Shown here piece after piece: positions 48,201 through 60,362 of a stretch of 64,000 bases of DNA (position 1 is its first letter; each line of letters begins with the position of its first letter). The stretch is taken from positions 580,501-644,500 of the forward strand of contig CP126191.1 of assembly GCA_030272155.1 (NCBI GenBank). Direction: 5' to 3'. The notes beneath the pieces were generated by a model. The model saw only the letters and a program-made list of their open reading frames with translations. It did no database searches and was not told the origin of the DNA. The translations under genes were made by a program, and so were the position numbers. The DNA comes from Tetradesmus obliquus. Lineage: Eukaryota > Chlorophyta > Chlorophyceae > Sphaeropleales > Scenedesmaceae.

Positions 48201-48834
48201 TGTCATGCCCCCTGCAGCAAGTATGACAGGGCAAACAAGGGCGGGATGTTTGGACTGATGCTTTTCACTCACTATGACACTACTGTGTGCTGTGTGCTGT
48301 GTGCTAACCCTGCAGCAAGTACGACCGCAGCAACAAGGGCGGTCTGTCCTGGGAGGACATCCAGTCCATGATCCTGGGCAACATGAACATCGTGGACCCC
48401 GTGGGATGGTGAGTCTGTAATGCATTTTGTATTGCAGCAATGCATGGAAGGGTGTCAACAGCTGCACTTGGTTGGTCCTGCATATTCCAACGCCTCTTGC
48501 ATGTCTTGCATATTCCAACGCCTCTTGCATGTCTCTGCTGTGCTCCAGCTGCACTTGGTTGGTCCGGCACTTCCAGCAACCTTGATGCTGTATTTGCGAC
48601 GCTATTTGCCGTTGCTGCATTTTTCGTATTTGCCTTCAACTACCTGCCCCTTGCAGGACTGCGGAGCGCCTGGAGTGGTGGGTGCTGTACCTGCTGGCCG
48701 CTGATGACAACGGCATCGTGAGCAAGGAGAAGATCAGGGGCAACTACGACGGCAGCCTGTGGTACAAGATCGCTGAGGAGGTGGAGGCCAAGGGCCAGGC
48801 CCGCGCTGCCGTGCAGAAGGCCAAGTGGCAGTAG
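44325..48834 (+). CDS. CLO: Caleosin (lipid-droplet peroxygenase family)
   Basis: Eight exons join in phase to 243 aa: 44325-44418, 44781-44892, 45285-45325, 46298-46409, 47311-47357, 47582-47636, 48316-48408 and 48657-48834. Caleosins are calcium-binding haem peroxygenases of lipid droplets and ER. The EF-hand loop DRDQDGVIWPWD (68-79) has all ligand positions. The putative haem histidines are present in QQHVDFF (H63) and in NMHRCKHGSDS (H127/H131). The hydrophobic segment with the proline-knot region reads YPSGTGLLPDPFM, so the knot is less Pro-rich than in plants. The C-terminal half (YDTEGRFVPEKFEELFSKYD, GLSWEDIQSMILGN, EWWVLYLLAADDNG) is typical. The start has a good gccaccatg context. 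Length matches plant caleosins. Introns contain exon-edge copies. Confidence 0.95.
44505..45060 (+). repeat. Edge copies after caleosin exons 1 and 2
   Basis: 44505-44536 repeats the end of exon 1 with donor (LDSKLPHP then ccag|gtaggt). 44933-44966 and about 45028-45056 repeat the end of exon 2 (QQHVDFFDR). The first keeps the donor cag|gtgcgg and the second is altered. Confidence 0.85.
45187..45284 (+). repeat. (CTG)n tract leading into caleosin acceptor
   Basis: Nearly 100 bases of CTG triplets with a few CTT interruptions run directly into the acceptor ctgcag at 45279-45284. In this position the tract may serve as the polypyrimidine-like part of the 3' splice site. The same arrangement precedes several acceptors of the coatomer and importin genes. 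Confidence 0.8.
46475..46840 (+). repeat. Copies of caleosin exon 4 3' end
   Basis: Blocks at about 46475-46495, 46556-46612, 46690-46742 and 46808-46842 repeat the end of exon 4 (SYPSGTGLLPDPFMR) with decreasing similarity. Two keep the atgag|gtgag-type donor. A further edge copy, of the start of exon 7 (SKYDRSNKGG), lies at about 48210-48250. Confidence 0.82.
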
Positions 48835-50102
48835 AGTGGTTATTGGGCAATGCATGCACATGGAGCACCATCTCGCAAGATTTGGTAATTGGCGTCAGAG
48901 AGGCAAAATTAAGGCGGTGGTGTACAGTGTTGCCAACATCTGTCAGCTGGTGGTTGGCAGTCAGCGACCGCAATGTTGCTGTGCTAATGTGCAGGCTGGG
49001 CAGGCAAGTTGCTATTAGGGTCATGTGGTGTGCACGGCGCTGCAGATGAGTTGTTGCTGACTAAGCAAGTGGAGACCAGTTGCTGTTTGTGGCATGGAGG
49101 GGGCCTTGGCGGCTTGGATGCTATCTGACGGAGCGGTGCATGCATGCCAGGCTGGTGATGGTTTTGCACTGCATCAACTGCCATTATGGTGGCTATGAGC
49201 TGCAATTCGGATGGTGCATGCTGGTGTCCAGCACTTGCGGTCGGGAGCAGGACGCCCAGGTTGTTTGTAATATCATTGCATCTTGCATTGGCTGCTGCTG
49301 CTGCTGCTGCTGCTGCTGTTCACAAGCAATGAACGGCTGGTGTGGTGTTGTGGCGCATGTTGCTGACTCCAGTACGTTTGGGTGACACCACGTTATGTTA
49401 CATCAACACCTACAAAAGGAATACGGACGTGGTAGCGTGCTCATGTGCGAGTTGCTTTCTGTCAGTCATGCAGCACGAGGGCATGGCCAAGCTGCGCGTC
49501 GAATTGTTGTACATTGTAACGTCATTGGCAGATCAGGACCCTACATGTGTAAAAGGTGCGAGTAGGCACGAGCCCCGGGCACAGAGACGTGTGCAGTCGT
49601 TTGCCAGATGGGCATCACCAAGTTATCTGCCATGTGCAGTAGTTGACGCAGCAGGGCAACAAGGGACAATGTAAGACAGCTGCCACATGCATGAACGGTT
49701 AGTAGCCTGACAGCAGCAGGCTGCTGAAACGCAGTGCACAGGCTCCGGGGGCCTTTTACAGTTGCCAACGGCCTCCTGGGGCAGCAGTAGCATGTCACCT
49801 GCCCGGCAAGTGCACGAGCCGTGCGGGCTTGCCGTTGCAACCACACACATTCCAGAAATAGCTCACATAAGAGCAGTCTTGTGTGGAAATGCACGCATTG
49901 CACAAGCCTGTAAACCAGGCTTCCCACCACCCACCCGCTTGCACACCCCTGCCTCTCTGCTCTTTGATAAGGTACTATGCACTCTTATCAGCAGCAGAGC
50001 GCTGCTTGAGCAGCATCAGAGGCAGTGACATAGCAGCAGGCAGTTATCTGCCTCCGACTGCCCAGCAGTACAGGCTGGTCCAGCAGTGGCGGCACAGCAT
50101 GG

Positions 50103-50505
50103 CAGGGTTGCACGAAACGTGCAACTTAGCAAAATGGAAACGTTTAAAACGCATTTAAAACGATACGTTTTGAAACGGGCTGAAACGTCAGTGGCACCCG
50201 CCAGTGCTGGCCTGTGACAGTGAGGCACAGGCTGAGACTCACCGGCACTGTTTGATCAAATTTCAACGCCGGTTATAACACCTTATAAGCGAGTAACACC
50301 CATACTGCGGCGGCGGTGCACCTTATAGGCGAACATACGTGTTGATCAGGCAGCATGTAGTGCAGCACGTGCTGCCAGCTGTACGACATGCTGTGTGCCC
50401 GCGTTTTCTCACCGCGTTTCAAGGCAAGATCGAAGATATGGAAACGGTTGAAACGCTTATAAAAACGTATCGTTTCAAACGTATCAAACTTATGGTGCAA
50501 CCCTG
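50103..50505. mobile_element. hAT-type MITE, 403 bp
   Basis: Terminal inverted repeats begin CAGGGTTGCAC (50103-50113, and inverted at 50495-50505) and continue imperfectly. The element is flanked by a perfect 8-bp duplication cagcatgg at 50095-50102 and 50506-50513. Both subterminal regions are packed with GAAACG/CGTTTC and TTTAAAACG motifs. It has no coding capacity. Termini and duplication size place it in the hAT superfamily, but the family differs from the element at 12012. Confidence 0.9.
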
Positions 50506-50636
50506 CAGCATGGTGCAAAGCAAATGAGCTTCCCATGAATGAGCCATCCACACGACAGTAAGGATAATGTGTACATCTTGCAGCAATCCCTTGGCGGCTG
50601 CCAACATAAAGCACACATTGCAGCTGCTTGCTATTA

Positions 50637-50658
50637 CCCCCCCCCCCCCCCCCCCCCC
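50637..50658. repeat. C22 homopolymer
   Basis: An uninterrupted run of 22 cytosines. It may be length-variable or a sequencing-prone site. No function is inferred. Confidence 0.9.
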
Positions 50659-51320
50659 GTCTTCACGCTGCAATCACGGCAGCGGCATCTATCTCGCTGC
50701 TGGCAGCGCTGTGACACAGATCAGGCGGCCTGGCAGCAGCTGTGATGCATTTGATTGCAGCTGGCCCAATCATGGGGCCAAGGAGCACCGCAAAAATAGT
50801 TGCCAAGCACCCACCACAAGCCGTGCATCATACATTCAAGCAGCATACGATGGCACGGCTTCAATGACGACATTGCCCATGACCTGAGCTCCCTCCAAAG
50901 TTCAAAAACACACCACATGACATGGATGGTCCACCCTACAAAGCCCACAGTGTCACCCCAAACTGTCAAGCATAACCACACGTTGCCAAGCCGGTCATTC
51001 AAACTGCAGGATTTGTTCTGCTAGCTGCTCACACCTTCAATCGTGGAGCTGCCATGCATCGCCATCATCCCTTGCTCTTGTGAAGCAAAATCATCATCAT
51101 TTGCCAGGCCACGCATTCAGCGCACAAGCGCATCTAGTTTTAGAGTGACTACAGTACACCAGCATTTGCTCAAGCTCTTCTGCTCAAGCTGCATCATCAT
51201 GTGCCAGACCACGCTTCAGTGTACAATCACATCTAGTGGTAGTAGTGGCTACAACACGCAAGCATACGTGCTGCTGCATCTACTACTGCTCAAGCCTCCT
51301 CATCACTCAAGCTGCTGCTC

Positions 51321-53995
51321 TTAGGCCTCCTCGTCGCTCAGCACCAGCTCTGTGCCAGGCGCCGACACCATCAGCCGCTGCAGCAGCACAGCATCAGAGC
51401 CGCTGCCGCCATCACCACCAGCAAAGCCTCCTCCTGCTGCTGCTGCTGCTCCGCCGCCACCAGCTGCTGACGCAAACGCACCAGCAGCCATGTTGCTTGC
51501 AGCGCGCAGTGCATTCAAGCTGCCACGCACCAGCCGGCCGCCTCTGTCCCTAGCCCACCTGCCCCCAGCCTGCAGGTGTGCCTGGATGCTTGCAGGAAGC
51601 TCGTTCACAGTGTCCTCATCTGCTTCATCCCACATGGACTGTGCAGCAGCAGCATCTGCTGCTGCGGGGCCTCTTGCTGCTGCCTGGTTGAAAGCCGTGC
51701 CTTGGCCGGTGCCTGCTGCTGCTGTGCGGTTTGCAAAGGCGTCTTTCAGGCTGCCTGCTGCATGGCTGACTGCCATGACAGATGCGCGGCGCACTGCAGC
51801 CACAACTGCAGCTGCACGGGCGCCAGTCGTTGCGTCTGCTGCCGTTGCCGTTGCCGGTGCTGGTGCTGCTGCTGTGTCTCCATAGCCAAATGGGTCTGAG
51901 GAATGAGCAGCAGCAGCAGCAGCAGCGCTGAGCTTCCTGCCAGCTGCAGTGTGCTGGTCATACCTGGACGCATCTCGCAGTTCAAACATGTCATCATGAC
52001 GCGGGTTGCCTGCGCCGTTCTGTTTGTGTTGCTGCTGCTGCTGCTGCACTGCTACTTGTCTGTCGTTGCCCGTAGTGCCAGCAGGTCCTGCTGCTGCTGC
52101 TGAAGTGTGGCGGCTGGCAGTCTTGCCTATGGCCCTGCCAGCAAGGAAGGCTAGCAGCGCCAGTGCTGCTGCTGCCAGCAGCAGCTGTGCAGGTGATGCG
52201 CGGATCGTGAGCTGCTGTGTGCTGCCGTCAAAAGCCAGCAGAGGGGCAGCTGTGGCTCGCGCAGCACCAGCAGTAGGGGTGCCAGCAAGTCCAGCACTGC
52301 TGGTGTTGGTACTCTGCTGCTCTGGAGCGAGTGGAGATGCACCGTCCTGACTGCTGCAGCTGCGGCTAGCAGCTTGCAGGAAAGCCGGCATTGCCGCATT
52401 CACTGGCCAAGCTGGGCAGGTGCTATTACTGCTGCTGCTGCTGCTGCTGTCTTGGAAAGCCAGGGAGGTTCTGCCTGTCCATGCAGCATGATCCGGGTGG
52501 CGATGCAGCAGTGCTGCAACTGCATAGGCAGCATCTGCTGGACTCCAATCGCCGCAGGCAGGCAGCTGCTGCAGCAGCGCCGAGCAGCTGGTGACGCTGC
52601 CGCTGCTTGCTGCTGCTGGTGGTGTCGCCGGGGGGCACTGCTGCTGCTGCTGCTGTTGATTGCGCTGCATGCTGGTAGTTTTATCAGCCGTAGCGCTGGT
52701 GGCAGGTGCAGATGAAGAAGCTGCCGCCTGGTCTTCGTTTAAGCCGCTCACAGTAGCACGTGATGTGTTGTTACTTGCTGGGCAGGGCTTGCAGGGGGTG
52801 GCAGCTGCAGCTGCAGCTGCAGCAGCAGGCGCTGCAGGCTGCGGCACAGTCCACGAGTAGGTGAAGTTGTGCATGTTGATGGCTGCGGTGATGCTGGCGG
52901 CTCCTGCAGTGCAAAGGCAGGATGGTTTAGGTCAGCAGGATGTGCGATAACAACAGCAGCCTCAGGACGTGTGGCATAGCAAAGGCCACATGCTTATTAG
53001 TATACATGCAAGCAGCAATGTACCTCTTATTGTGAGCACATATCCGCATGCCATGCACCCATGTGATCCAGCAGTAATCAGGCCATACCGCGCAAGACAT
53101 ATGCCACAGCCACCTTACGAGCTTGTATGTTGTGAGTTACCTGGCATCACCAGCTGGCTGGCAGTCCACAGGTAGGTGCTTCCATCCAGCTGCTGCTCTG
53201 CATACAGCATGAGCAGCAGCGGCAGTGCCGCGTCCCTACTGCTGTCATGTGCGCTTTTATTAGCACTGGCATTGCTGCTTTGCGCGTCAGTGTGTTCGGC
53301 AGCTGCAGCTGCTGCTGTTTTGTTAGTTTCCTGCAAAGGAATGAGTAGCACAACCTCCCGCACAAGCGGTGACGTTGCTGACGCTGCTGCCGCTGTCTGT
53401 TTGCGCTTGTTGCCTTTGGCGTTGCTGCACACTCTGAACCGGGAAGCATGCTGCTGTAGGGATGATAAGCCCATAACTGCTTGCTCTGTTGAGTCTGCTT
53501 GCACTGTTGATAGTACTGCTCTGACGCTGACGCAAGCGCGCTGCTGCTCCTGCTCCTGCTGTTGCTGCTTTGTGGGAGTGTGCACGCTGCTGCCTCCAGG
53601 CGATGTGCCGTTGGCACTTGCACGGTCCAGGAGCGTGACAGTACTGCAAACACATCAGTAAGCAAGTGCAGCATACGTTTAGCACAAGCACAACATGCGC
53701 ATCATGGCTCTGTGAGTGGCAAAATGTTGTCAGGTTGCTGTCCTGTTCACCTGAACACCAGCAGCTGCTGTGTACCATGCAGCCGCTTGGCTGTCTCCTG
53801 CTGTGGCAAGCTAGCTTGTCCTGAAACTGCTGCCATGCTTGCTCTGCCAGCATCGCTGCTGGATCGCAGAGCAGCGCCAGCAGGCTTGCTGAGGTCAGCC
53901 ACAGCAGGTGCTGCTGGTGCAGCAGCAACAAAGCCTGCCAGCAGTGTCGTGAGGACAAGCCATACAATTGATTGGTGCTGAGTCGGGCTGGTCAT
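51321..53995 (-). CDS. Putative type I membrane protein, low complexity
   Basis: Three exons on the minus strand join in phase to 776 aa: 53995-53751, 53643-53141 and 52903-51321. The start opens a signal peptide (SIVWLVLTTLLAGFVAAAP). The ectodomain contains sequons (NGTS, NKT, NFT) and short ordered-looking pieces such as LDGSTYLWTASQLVMPG and HNFTYSWTVPQ, split by Gln, Ala and Ser tracts. One strong membrane segment (LLLAAAALALLAFLAGRAIG) follows QLTIRASPAQ. The cytoplasmic tail is long, Ala/Gly-rich and ends in acidic LVLSDEEA. I do not recognise a family. Introns are short (107 and 237 bases) and lack exon-edge copies. It is divergent from the importin gene, 359 bases away. Confidence 0.65.
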
Positions 53996-54354
53996 GGATG
54001 CTAGCTGGGTAGGACGCTCTAAAGTTCACGTTTTGCACCAAGGTTTATTATGGGAGCATCAGCAGACGTCTTAGTCTGGCATCATGAACCTCGATTAATT
54101 GTGCAGCTTCGCACGTTCACGTGTCTGCAGGTGTGATAAGACGCTGTCATCGCGGCCACCTCAATTCAAACTGCTGTACCCTGACACACTGGTCGCTGGG
54201 GTCACCCACGACTGTCAGCAGTAAACCAAAGGCTGCAGTACTGTTATCATTGCATGTGAACGGCCGTTAAGGTGCTTTGTATCCCGGCTGAACACACCGT
54301 GCCATGTCGTGAAAGCAGCAAGTTGCACAGCCTGTACAATTGAGAGTTGATCAG
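53996..54354. promoter_or_regulatory. Short divergent promoter region
   Basis: Only 359 bases separate the start codons of the membrane protein (-) and the importin (+). Both promoters and 5' leaders must lie here or overlap the genes. I see no recognisable core element. Confidence 0.5.
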
Positions 54355-56077
54355 ATGGCTGATCAGGTAGTTGCAGCTATCACAGCACTTTATGGATCAG
54401 ATGATGCAGCAGTTCGCAGCGAAGCAGACCGCTGGCTGGAGCGGTGGCAGTCCTCTAGTGAGGCCTGGACGGTGGCCAATGCAATCCTGCACAACCCAAG
54501 CAGCGGCGCTGAATACACGTACTTCTGCGCTCAAACGCTGAAAACCAAGGTGGGCTTGCAATGAGTGCCGCAGGTCAGCCAGTTCGGTTGGCAGTTGTCC
54601 TGCTGCTACAGCTTCTGCTGTTCTGCCAGCTGCATCCAGCTGCAGCAAGCAAAGGCTGGCCTGTGCGGTGCTCAGTGAAGCAGTTCAAATCTTTGCTATT
54701 TTCACAGAGCTGCTGCTGCAGGCCCTGCTGCTCCACCAAGTTGCTGACTGCCTTGATAAATTGAGGTCAACTGCCAGCGACCAGCCTTTGCTTGCTTCTG
54801 CTGCTGCCTTCCACTGAGGCATTAGTGATATGTCAGCCCCAGCAGCAACATCTCCCCAGAAACCAAACAAAAAAACAGTTGTGCATGTCCCCTGCAGGTC
54901 CAGCGTGACTATGAGGAGCTGCCAGCAGAGTCAGTGCCGCAGTTGCGGGACAGCTTGCTGCAGCTGCTGCTGCGCTTTGGGCATGGCTCTCCTGCAGTGC
55001 GCACACAGCTGTGCCTGGCCATGGCAGCGCTGGCTGCACACCTGCCGGCAGCACAGTGGTCAGAGGGCGGGGTTTTGCGCTGGCTGATGGAGCGGTTCAG
55101 CGGGCAGGACCCTGCAGTTGCCATGAGCTGCATGCTGGAGCTGCTGACTGTACTGCCGCAGGTGCGTTGTGGTGAAAGTATGCTTGCAAGGTGTTGTTAC
55201 CTCAGCAGCGCAGATGCAAGATCGGCTGAAGAACTTGCAGGGGCAGCAATGGCGACATGAGCCGCAGCAAGCAGCAGCAGCAGCAGCAGCAGTGGTGGCC
55301 GAAGCATTCTGGGATGTCAGCGTAAGCACGACAGTCACAACAGCAGCTAGGCAGAAGCATAGTCATCATGTGCAGTATGAGCAGTAGACCCGGGGCACAA
55401 AACTGACAGCCACAGCAGCTGCCTTGCGCTGTATGGAACTGGCATGGCGTGCCGCCACTACTCGCCACTCTCTGCATGCCATGTTGCGTTTGCTGGCTGC
55501 TTGCAGGAAGCTGACAGCCGCAAGATTGCCTGCCGCCCTGAGCGGCGTGCAGCATTTGCTGCTGAGCTGCGCGCAATCATTCCAGATGCACTGCAGCTGC
55601 TGACTAGGTGCGCGCTAGAGCTGGCGTCTTTTGCAGCAACTGGGAGACTGCTTGGCAGCCTAGCTCAACTTTGCACGCATTGAACAGCTACATTCTGGGC
55701 TGTGCGGCAGTGGATATTTTGCAGAGGGCAGCAATGTGGACAGCTGCTGCCTTTGCCTCGCGCATGTGAAGCACAGCAGCAGCAGCGACCGCAGCAGCAG
55801 CAGCGTGTGTGGTGCAGCAGTAAGGGGCTCGGCGCTTGCCAGCACAGCAGCGCGGGATCATTCAGCCAATGTTGCCGCCTGCGGCAGCTGTTCAGTATGC
55901 TTGCAACTCACATGCACCGCTGCTGGCTGTGCAACCGCTGTAACTGCTGCTGGCTGCACCTTCCCTTCCTGCAACACCTCCACTGCTGCTTGCAACACGC
56001 TCACAGCTGTTGACTCCCTGCTGCGCACTTTGCCACAAACGATGCACTGCTGCCGCTGCTGCTGCCGCTGCTGCTGC

Positions 56078-56122
<45 letters not shown>

Positions 56123-56200
56123 AGCTGCCTGGGGCAGCCCGGCGAGACTGCGTGGCCAGGTGCTGGAGAGCCTGGGCTGCTGCATGTTATCAAACAAACT

Positions 56201-56240
<40 letters not shown>

Positions 56241-57184
56241 CTACCACTGCTGTGCTGCAGCTGCCTGGGGCAGCCCGGTGAGACTGTGCGTGGCCAGGTG
56301 CTGGAGAGTCTGGGCTGCTGGCTGAAGCTGTCTGGGGGCAGCGACCTGCCTCAGGGCCTGGCTGGCAGCGCGCTGGTGACTGCTGCGCTGGAGGGGCTGG
56401 GCGTGGACGGCACCTTCCATGCGGCAGTGGACGCGGTGAGCTAAAAATGGTTATGTTGGTTGTGCAGCAGTTGGTGTTGTGGGGTTGTGCGATGTATATG
56501 CTGCGCTGGAGGGGCTGGGTGTGGATGGCACCTTCTTATGCGTCCATGGACGCGACGCGGTAAGTCACTGATGTAGTAGTTGGGACGTTCCGTGCGGCAG
56601 TCGAAGCGTTGCATTCTTTGCCTGAAACGTTCCCATGCTGCGCTGGAGGGGTTGAGCGTGGATGGCACCTTCCAGATGGGAGTAGATGCGGTGAGTTCCT
56701 TTGCAGTAGCTGGGACGCTGTGGAAAACCCTTTGAATACTTAATGCTGCATTCTGCAGGTTGCGGAGCTGATCTGGATCACTGTAGACCCCGCCAGCTGC
56801 AAGCATTGTCACTGACTGTGTCAAACACCCTGTGGAATGTCGAACCCTGCATTACAGGTTGTGGAGCTGATCTGGATCACGGTGGACCCCGCCAGCTGCG
56901 TGCCCTTCAAAACATGCCAACACCCTGTGCAATGTCACTTTTGCATTTTCCCTCTGCAGGTTGTGGAGCTGATCTGGATCACTGTGGACCCCGCCAGCTG
57001 CGTGCCCAACCCTGAGATGACCGGGCTGGCGCAGCTGCTGGTGGGGCGCGTGATGGCGCTGCGGCCGCGCTTCAGTGTCGCGCTGCACAAGGCGATCGCA
57101 GGTAGGCAGATATAGAGGCTATGGCAGCGGGATCAGGCTGTGGATGCGGCAGCAGTAGCAGGATGAGGCTGTGGATGCAGCAGT

Positions 57185-57215
<31 letters not shown>

Positions 57216-60200
57216 AGAAGTTGAACCTGTCACTGGCAGCACTAGCTGTTCAGCGTGCCGCTGCACAAGGTGACTGTAGGTGTGCATGTGAGGGAACGAG
57301 TGGGTGTGGGTGTGGCTGCTGGTGGGGCGCGTGATGGCGCTGCGGCCACGATTCAGCGTTGCGCTGCACAAGGTGATCGCAGGTGCGAGCGGGTGTGTTG
57401 ATGTGTTGATGTGCAGCAGCAAGGTGGTGAGCAGTAGCAGCAGCAGCAGCCACTAGGCAGTTCAACTTAGCACTGGCAGAATGAGGGCTGAGTTGCAATA
57501 CCCGTCAGAGCTTCCACCTTTCATGTGTTTGCAGCCCATAGCTTGCAACCGCACATTGCATTGCTTGCCGCAGACTTGAAGGGCCGAGGCGGTGGCAGTG
57601 GTTTGTGCGTGTGTCATCCGGCAACAGCAGCATCATGCTGTGCACATGTACATGCATGATGCACCTGTGGTGCTGTCTTATTCTCTTTTATTGTTTTTCC
57701 TTTTATTGTTTTTCTTGCCGCAGAGGCTGACGGCCGTGACGGCGGCAATGACAAAGACGTGGATATAATTCCAAGCTGCCTCAACAGCCTCGTCATGTGT
57801 CATCGCGCTCACACACATTTTTCTCCGCCATTACTATGTGTTGCTGCAGAGTCTGAGGGCCGTGACGGCGGCAACGACAATGACGTGGATGACGAGTTTG
57901 ACGACGACAGCGAATCCGTCAAGGGCATGGCGCGCCTGTTCTGCGAGGTGGCGGAGGCCTACATCCAGCTGGTGCTGGCTGCAACACCAGAGGTGAGGCC
58001 TGTGGTGGTGACACCTGTACACACTATTGCTCAAAGCTTCTGTTGCTGCCTAGTACAATGTGTTTGTGAAATGGCGGAGGCATGCATCCAGCTGGTGCTG
58101 GCTGCAACACCAGAGGTGAGGCCTGTGGTGGTGACGCCTGTACACACTATTGCTCAAAGCTTCTGTTGCTGCCTAGTACAATGTGTTTGTGAGGTGGCGG
58201 AGGCCTACATCCAGCTGGTGCTGGCTGCAACACCAGAGGTGAGGCCTGTGGTGGTGACGCCTGTACACACTAGTGTTAACTGCTGCGTTGTTGCCTGGTG
58301 CAACATTATGAGGGATGATGTTGCTTGCACTGCTAGGCGTGGCCGCTGCTCTGTGTGTCCCCGTGAGGTGGCGGAGGCCTACATCCAGCTGGTGCTGGCT
58401 GCCACACCAGAGGTGAGGCCGCTGCCAAAGTGCAGATGAGGCTGATGCAGAGAGTGATGAGAGTGATGCTGATGCGGAGAGTGATGAAGGAAGTATCCTA
58501 ACAGTTACGTATTTGTGACGCAGCTTGATCAATGCTCATTTGCATACAGGTGGTGATGACAGTGCAGTGACTGTCATGCATTTGTGATGAGTGTCTTTCG
58601 TTTGCGCCTTGCTCCAAGCAGCTGCCGCTAGTGCTGGGCGCCACGCTCAAAGTGAGGCCGACGATGATGGTCACATGCCTGCAATGCACATGCGGGCCTG
58701 CTGCTGCACATGCCTGCTGCTTGCAATTGTATTAATTGCTGCGCTGCTGTCCGCAGGTGCTGCCTCCTGTAGAAGCGCTGCTGGACGCGACCGCACACCC
58801 GGAACACGACATCTTCTCAATGAGCTTCGGCTGCTCATGTGCATGGAAAGCTAAGTGGCTGCTGCTGCTGCTGCTGCTGCTTGCAGGTATTGCCACCCGT
58901 AGAAGCGCTGCTGGACGTAACCGCACACCCGGAGCATGACATCTTCTGAATGAGCTTCTGCTGCACAAGTGCAAGCCAGCAAAGTGGCGGCTGCTGCTGC
59001 TGCTGCTGCTGCGTGCAGGTGCTGCCTCCCGTAGAAGCGCTGCTGGACGCGACCGCACACCTGGAACACGACATCTTCTCAATGAGCTTCGGCTGCTCAT
59101 GTGCATGGAAAGCAAAGTGGCTGCTGCTGCTGCCGCTGCTGCTGTGTGCAGGTGCTGCCACCCGTAGAAGCGCTGCTGGACGTCACCGCACACCCGGAAC
59201 ACGACATCTTCTCAATGAGCTTCGGCTTCTGGCACAAGCTCTCAAGACAGCTCAGCACAGCAAGCTTAATGCAAGAACAGCAGCAGCAGCAGCAGCAGGC
59301 GCCGGGCTCGCCGGTGCAAGCTGCTGCCGCGGCGGCCACGAGCGCGGCAGCGGCGGAGCAGCAGCGGCGGCGGGAGTTCTTCCGGCCTGCGTTTGAGAAG
59401 CTCATCAGCCTTGTGCGGGGCCGCATGAGGTGGGTGGAGTGCGCTGCAAGCTGGCGGCTTGTTTGTGGTTGTGTGTTTGTGGCAGGCGTGACTGCTCAAG
59501 GCTGGCGATCCCACGTGAACAGTGTGGTGGAGAGCCGAGCCTTGTGCGGGGCCGCATGAGGTGCGTGGAGTGCGCTGCTGGCGGTTATTTGTTCCTGGGT
59601 TATGTAAATTTGGCAGGCGTCATCAAGCGCACCATGTGCTCAGCAACAGCATGCCGCAACGCACGCCTTAAAGCTACAGGAGTTTGCTGTCATGCATGTC
59701 ATGATGCGCTAGCGCAAAAGAGACACACCTCCATTGCAACACTTCCTATTGCGCTTTTAGAAAAGTGTGATGCACTCTTCCATGTCATTCACTGGTTGAA
59801 TGTACCTGCAGGCTGCCAGATGGCTACAGCAGCATGCGCAACAGCGAGCGCGCCGACTGGCGCCGCCACCGCCACGCCTGGGCAGACGTGCTGGTAGATG
59901 CCTGTGACGCTGTGGGGCAGCAGCGCGCGCTGCAGCTGCTGCTGCTGCCGCTGACGGAGGTCAGCCAGGGCGTGGCTGCTGGGCGGGAGTTTGACTGGAA
60001 GACCGCTGAGCTTGCTCTGCACTGCGTGAGGTGGGTGTTGGTTCTTGAAATGAGGTTGCTTTTTCTTGACAGCCTGACAGATGGTGCTTTCGCGAGGTAA
60101 CCGGTTGCAAGAGTGATTTAATGATAGCTGATCTTGCAATGCACTGCATGAAGAGGGATTGAACGTGGAATGCTAGCTTTGCACACTGGAGCAGCTACCG

Positions 60201-60330
60201 ACATCGCGTGTGGCTGCTGCTGCTGCTGCTGCTGTTGGCGTTTCCATCCGCGCTGAAGTGTGGCGTGCATGCCGTCTGCCCCGCTGAACCTATGCCGGAG
60301 CAGCTGCTGACATCATTTCTTCTTCTGCTG

Positions 60331-60362
<32 letters not shown>

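Larger units (their letters stand above)
48835..51320. other. Intergenic with MITE and poly-C tract
   Basis: Between the caleosin stop and the convergent membrane-protein gene I see no supported gene. The stretch contains a CTG tract (about 49290-49318), a 403-bp hAT-type MITE (50103-50505), a C22 homopolymer (50637-50658) and, near 51100-51250, a duplicated about 60-base segment (gctcaagc, catcatcat, gccag, accacgc blocks). Confidence 0.55.
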
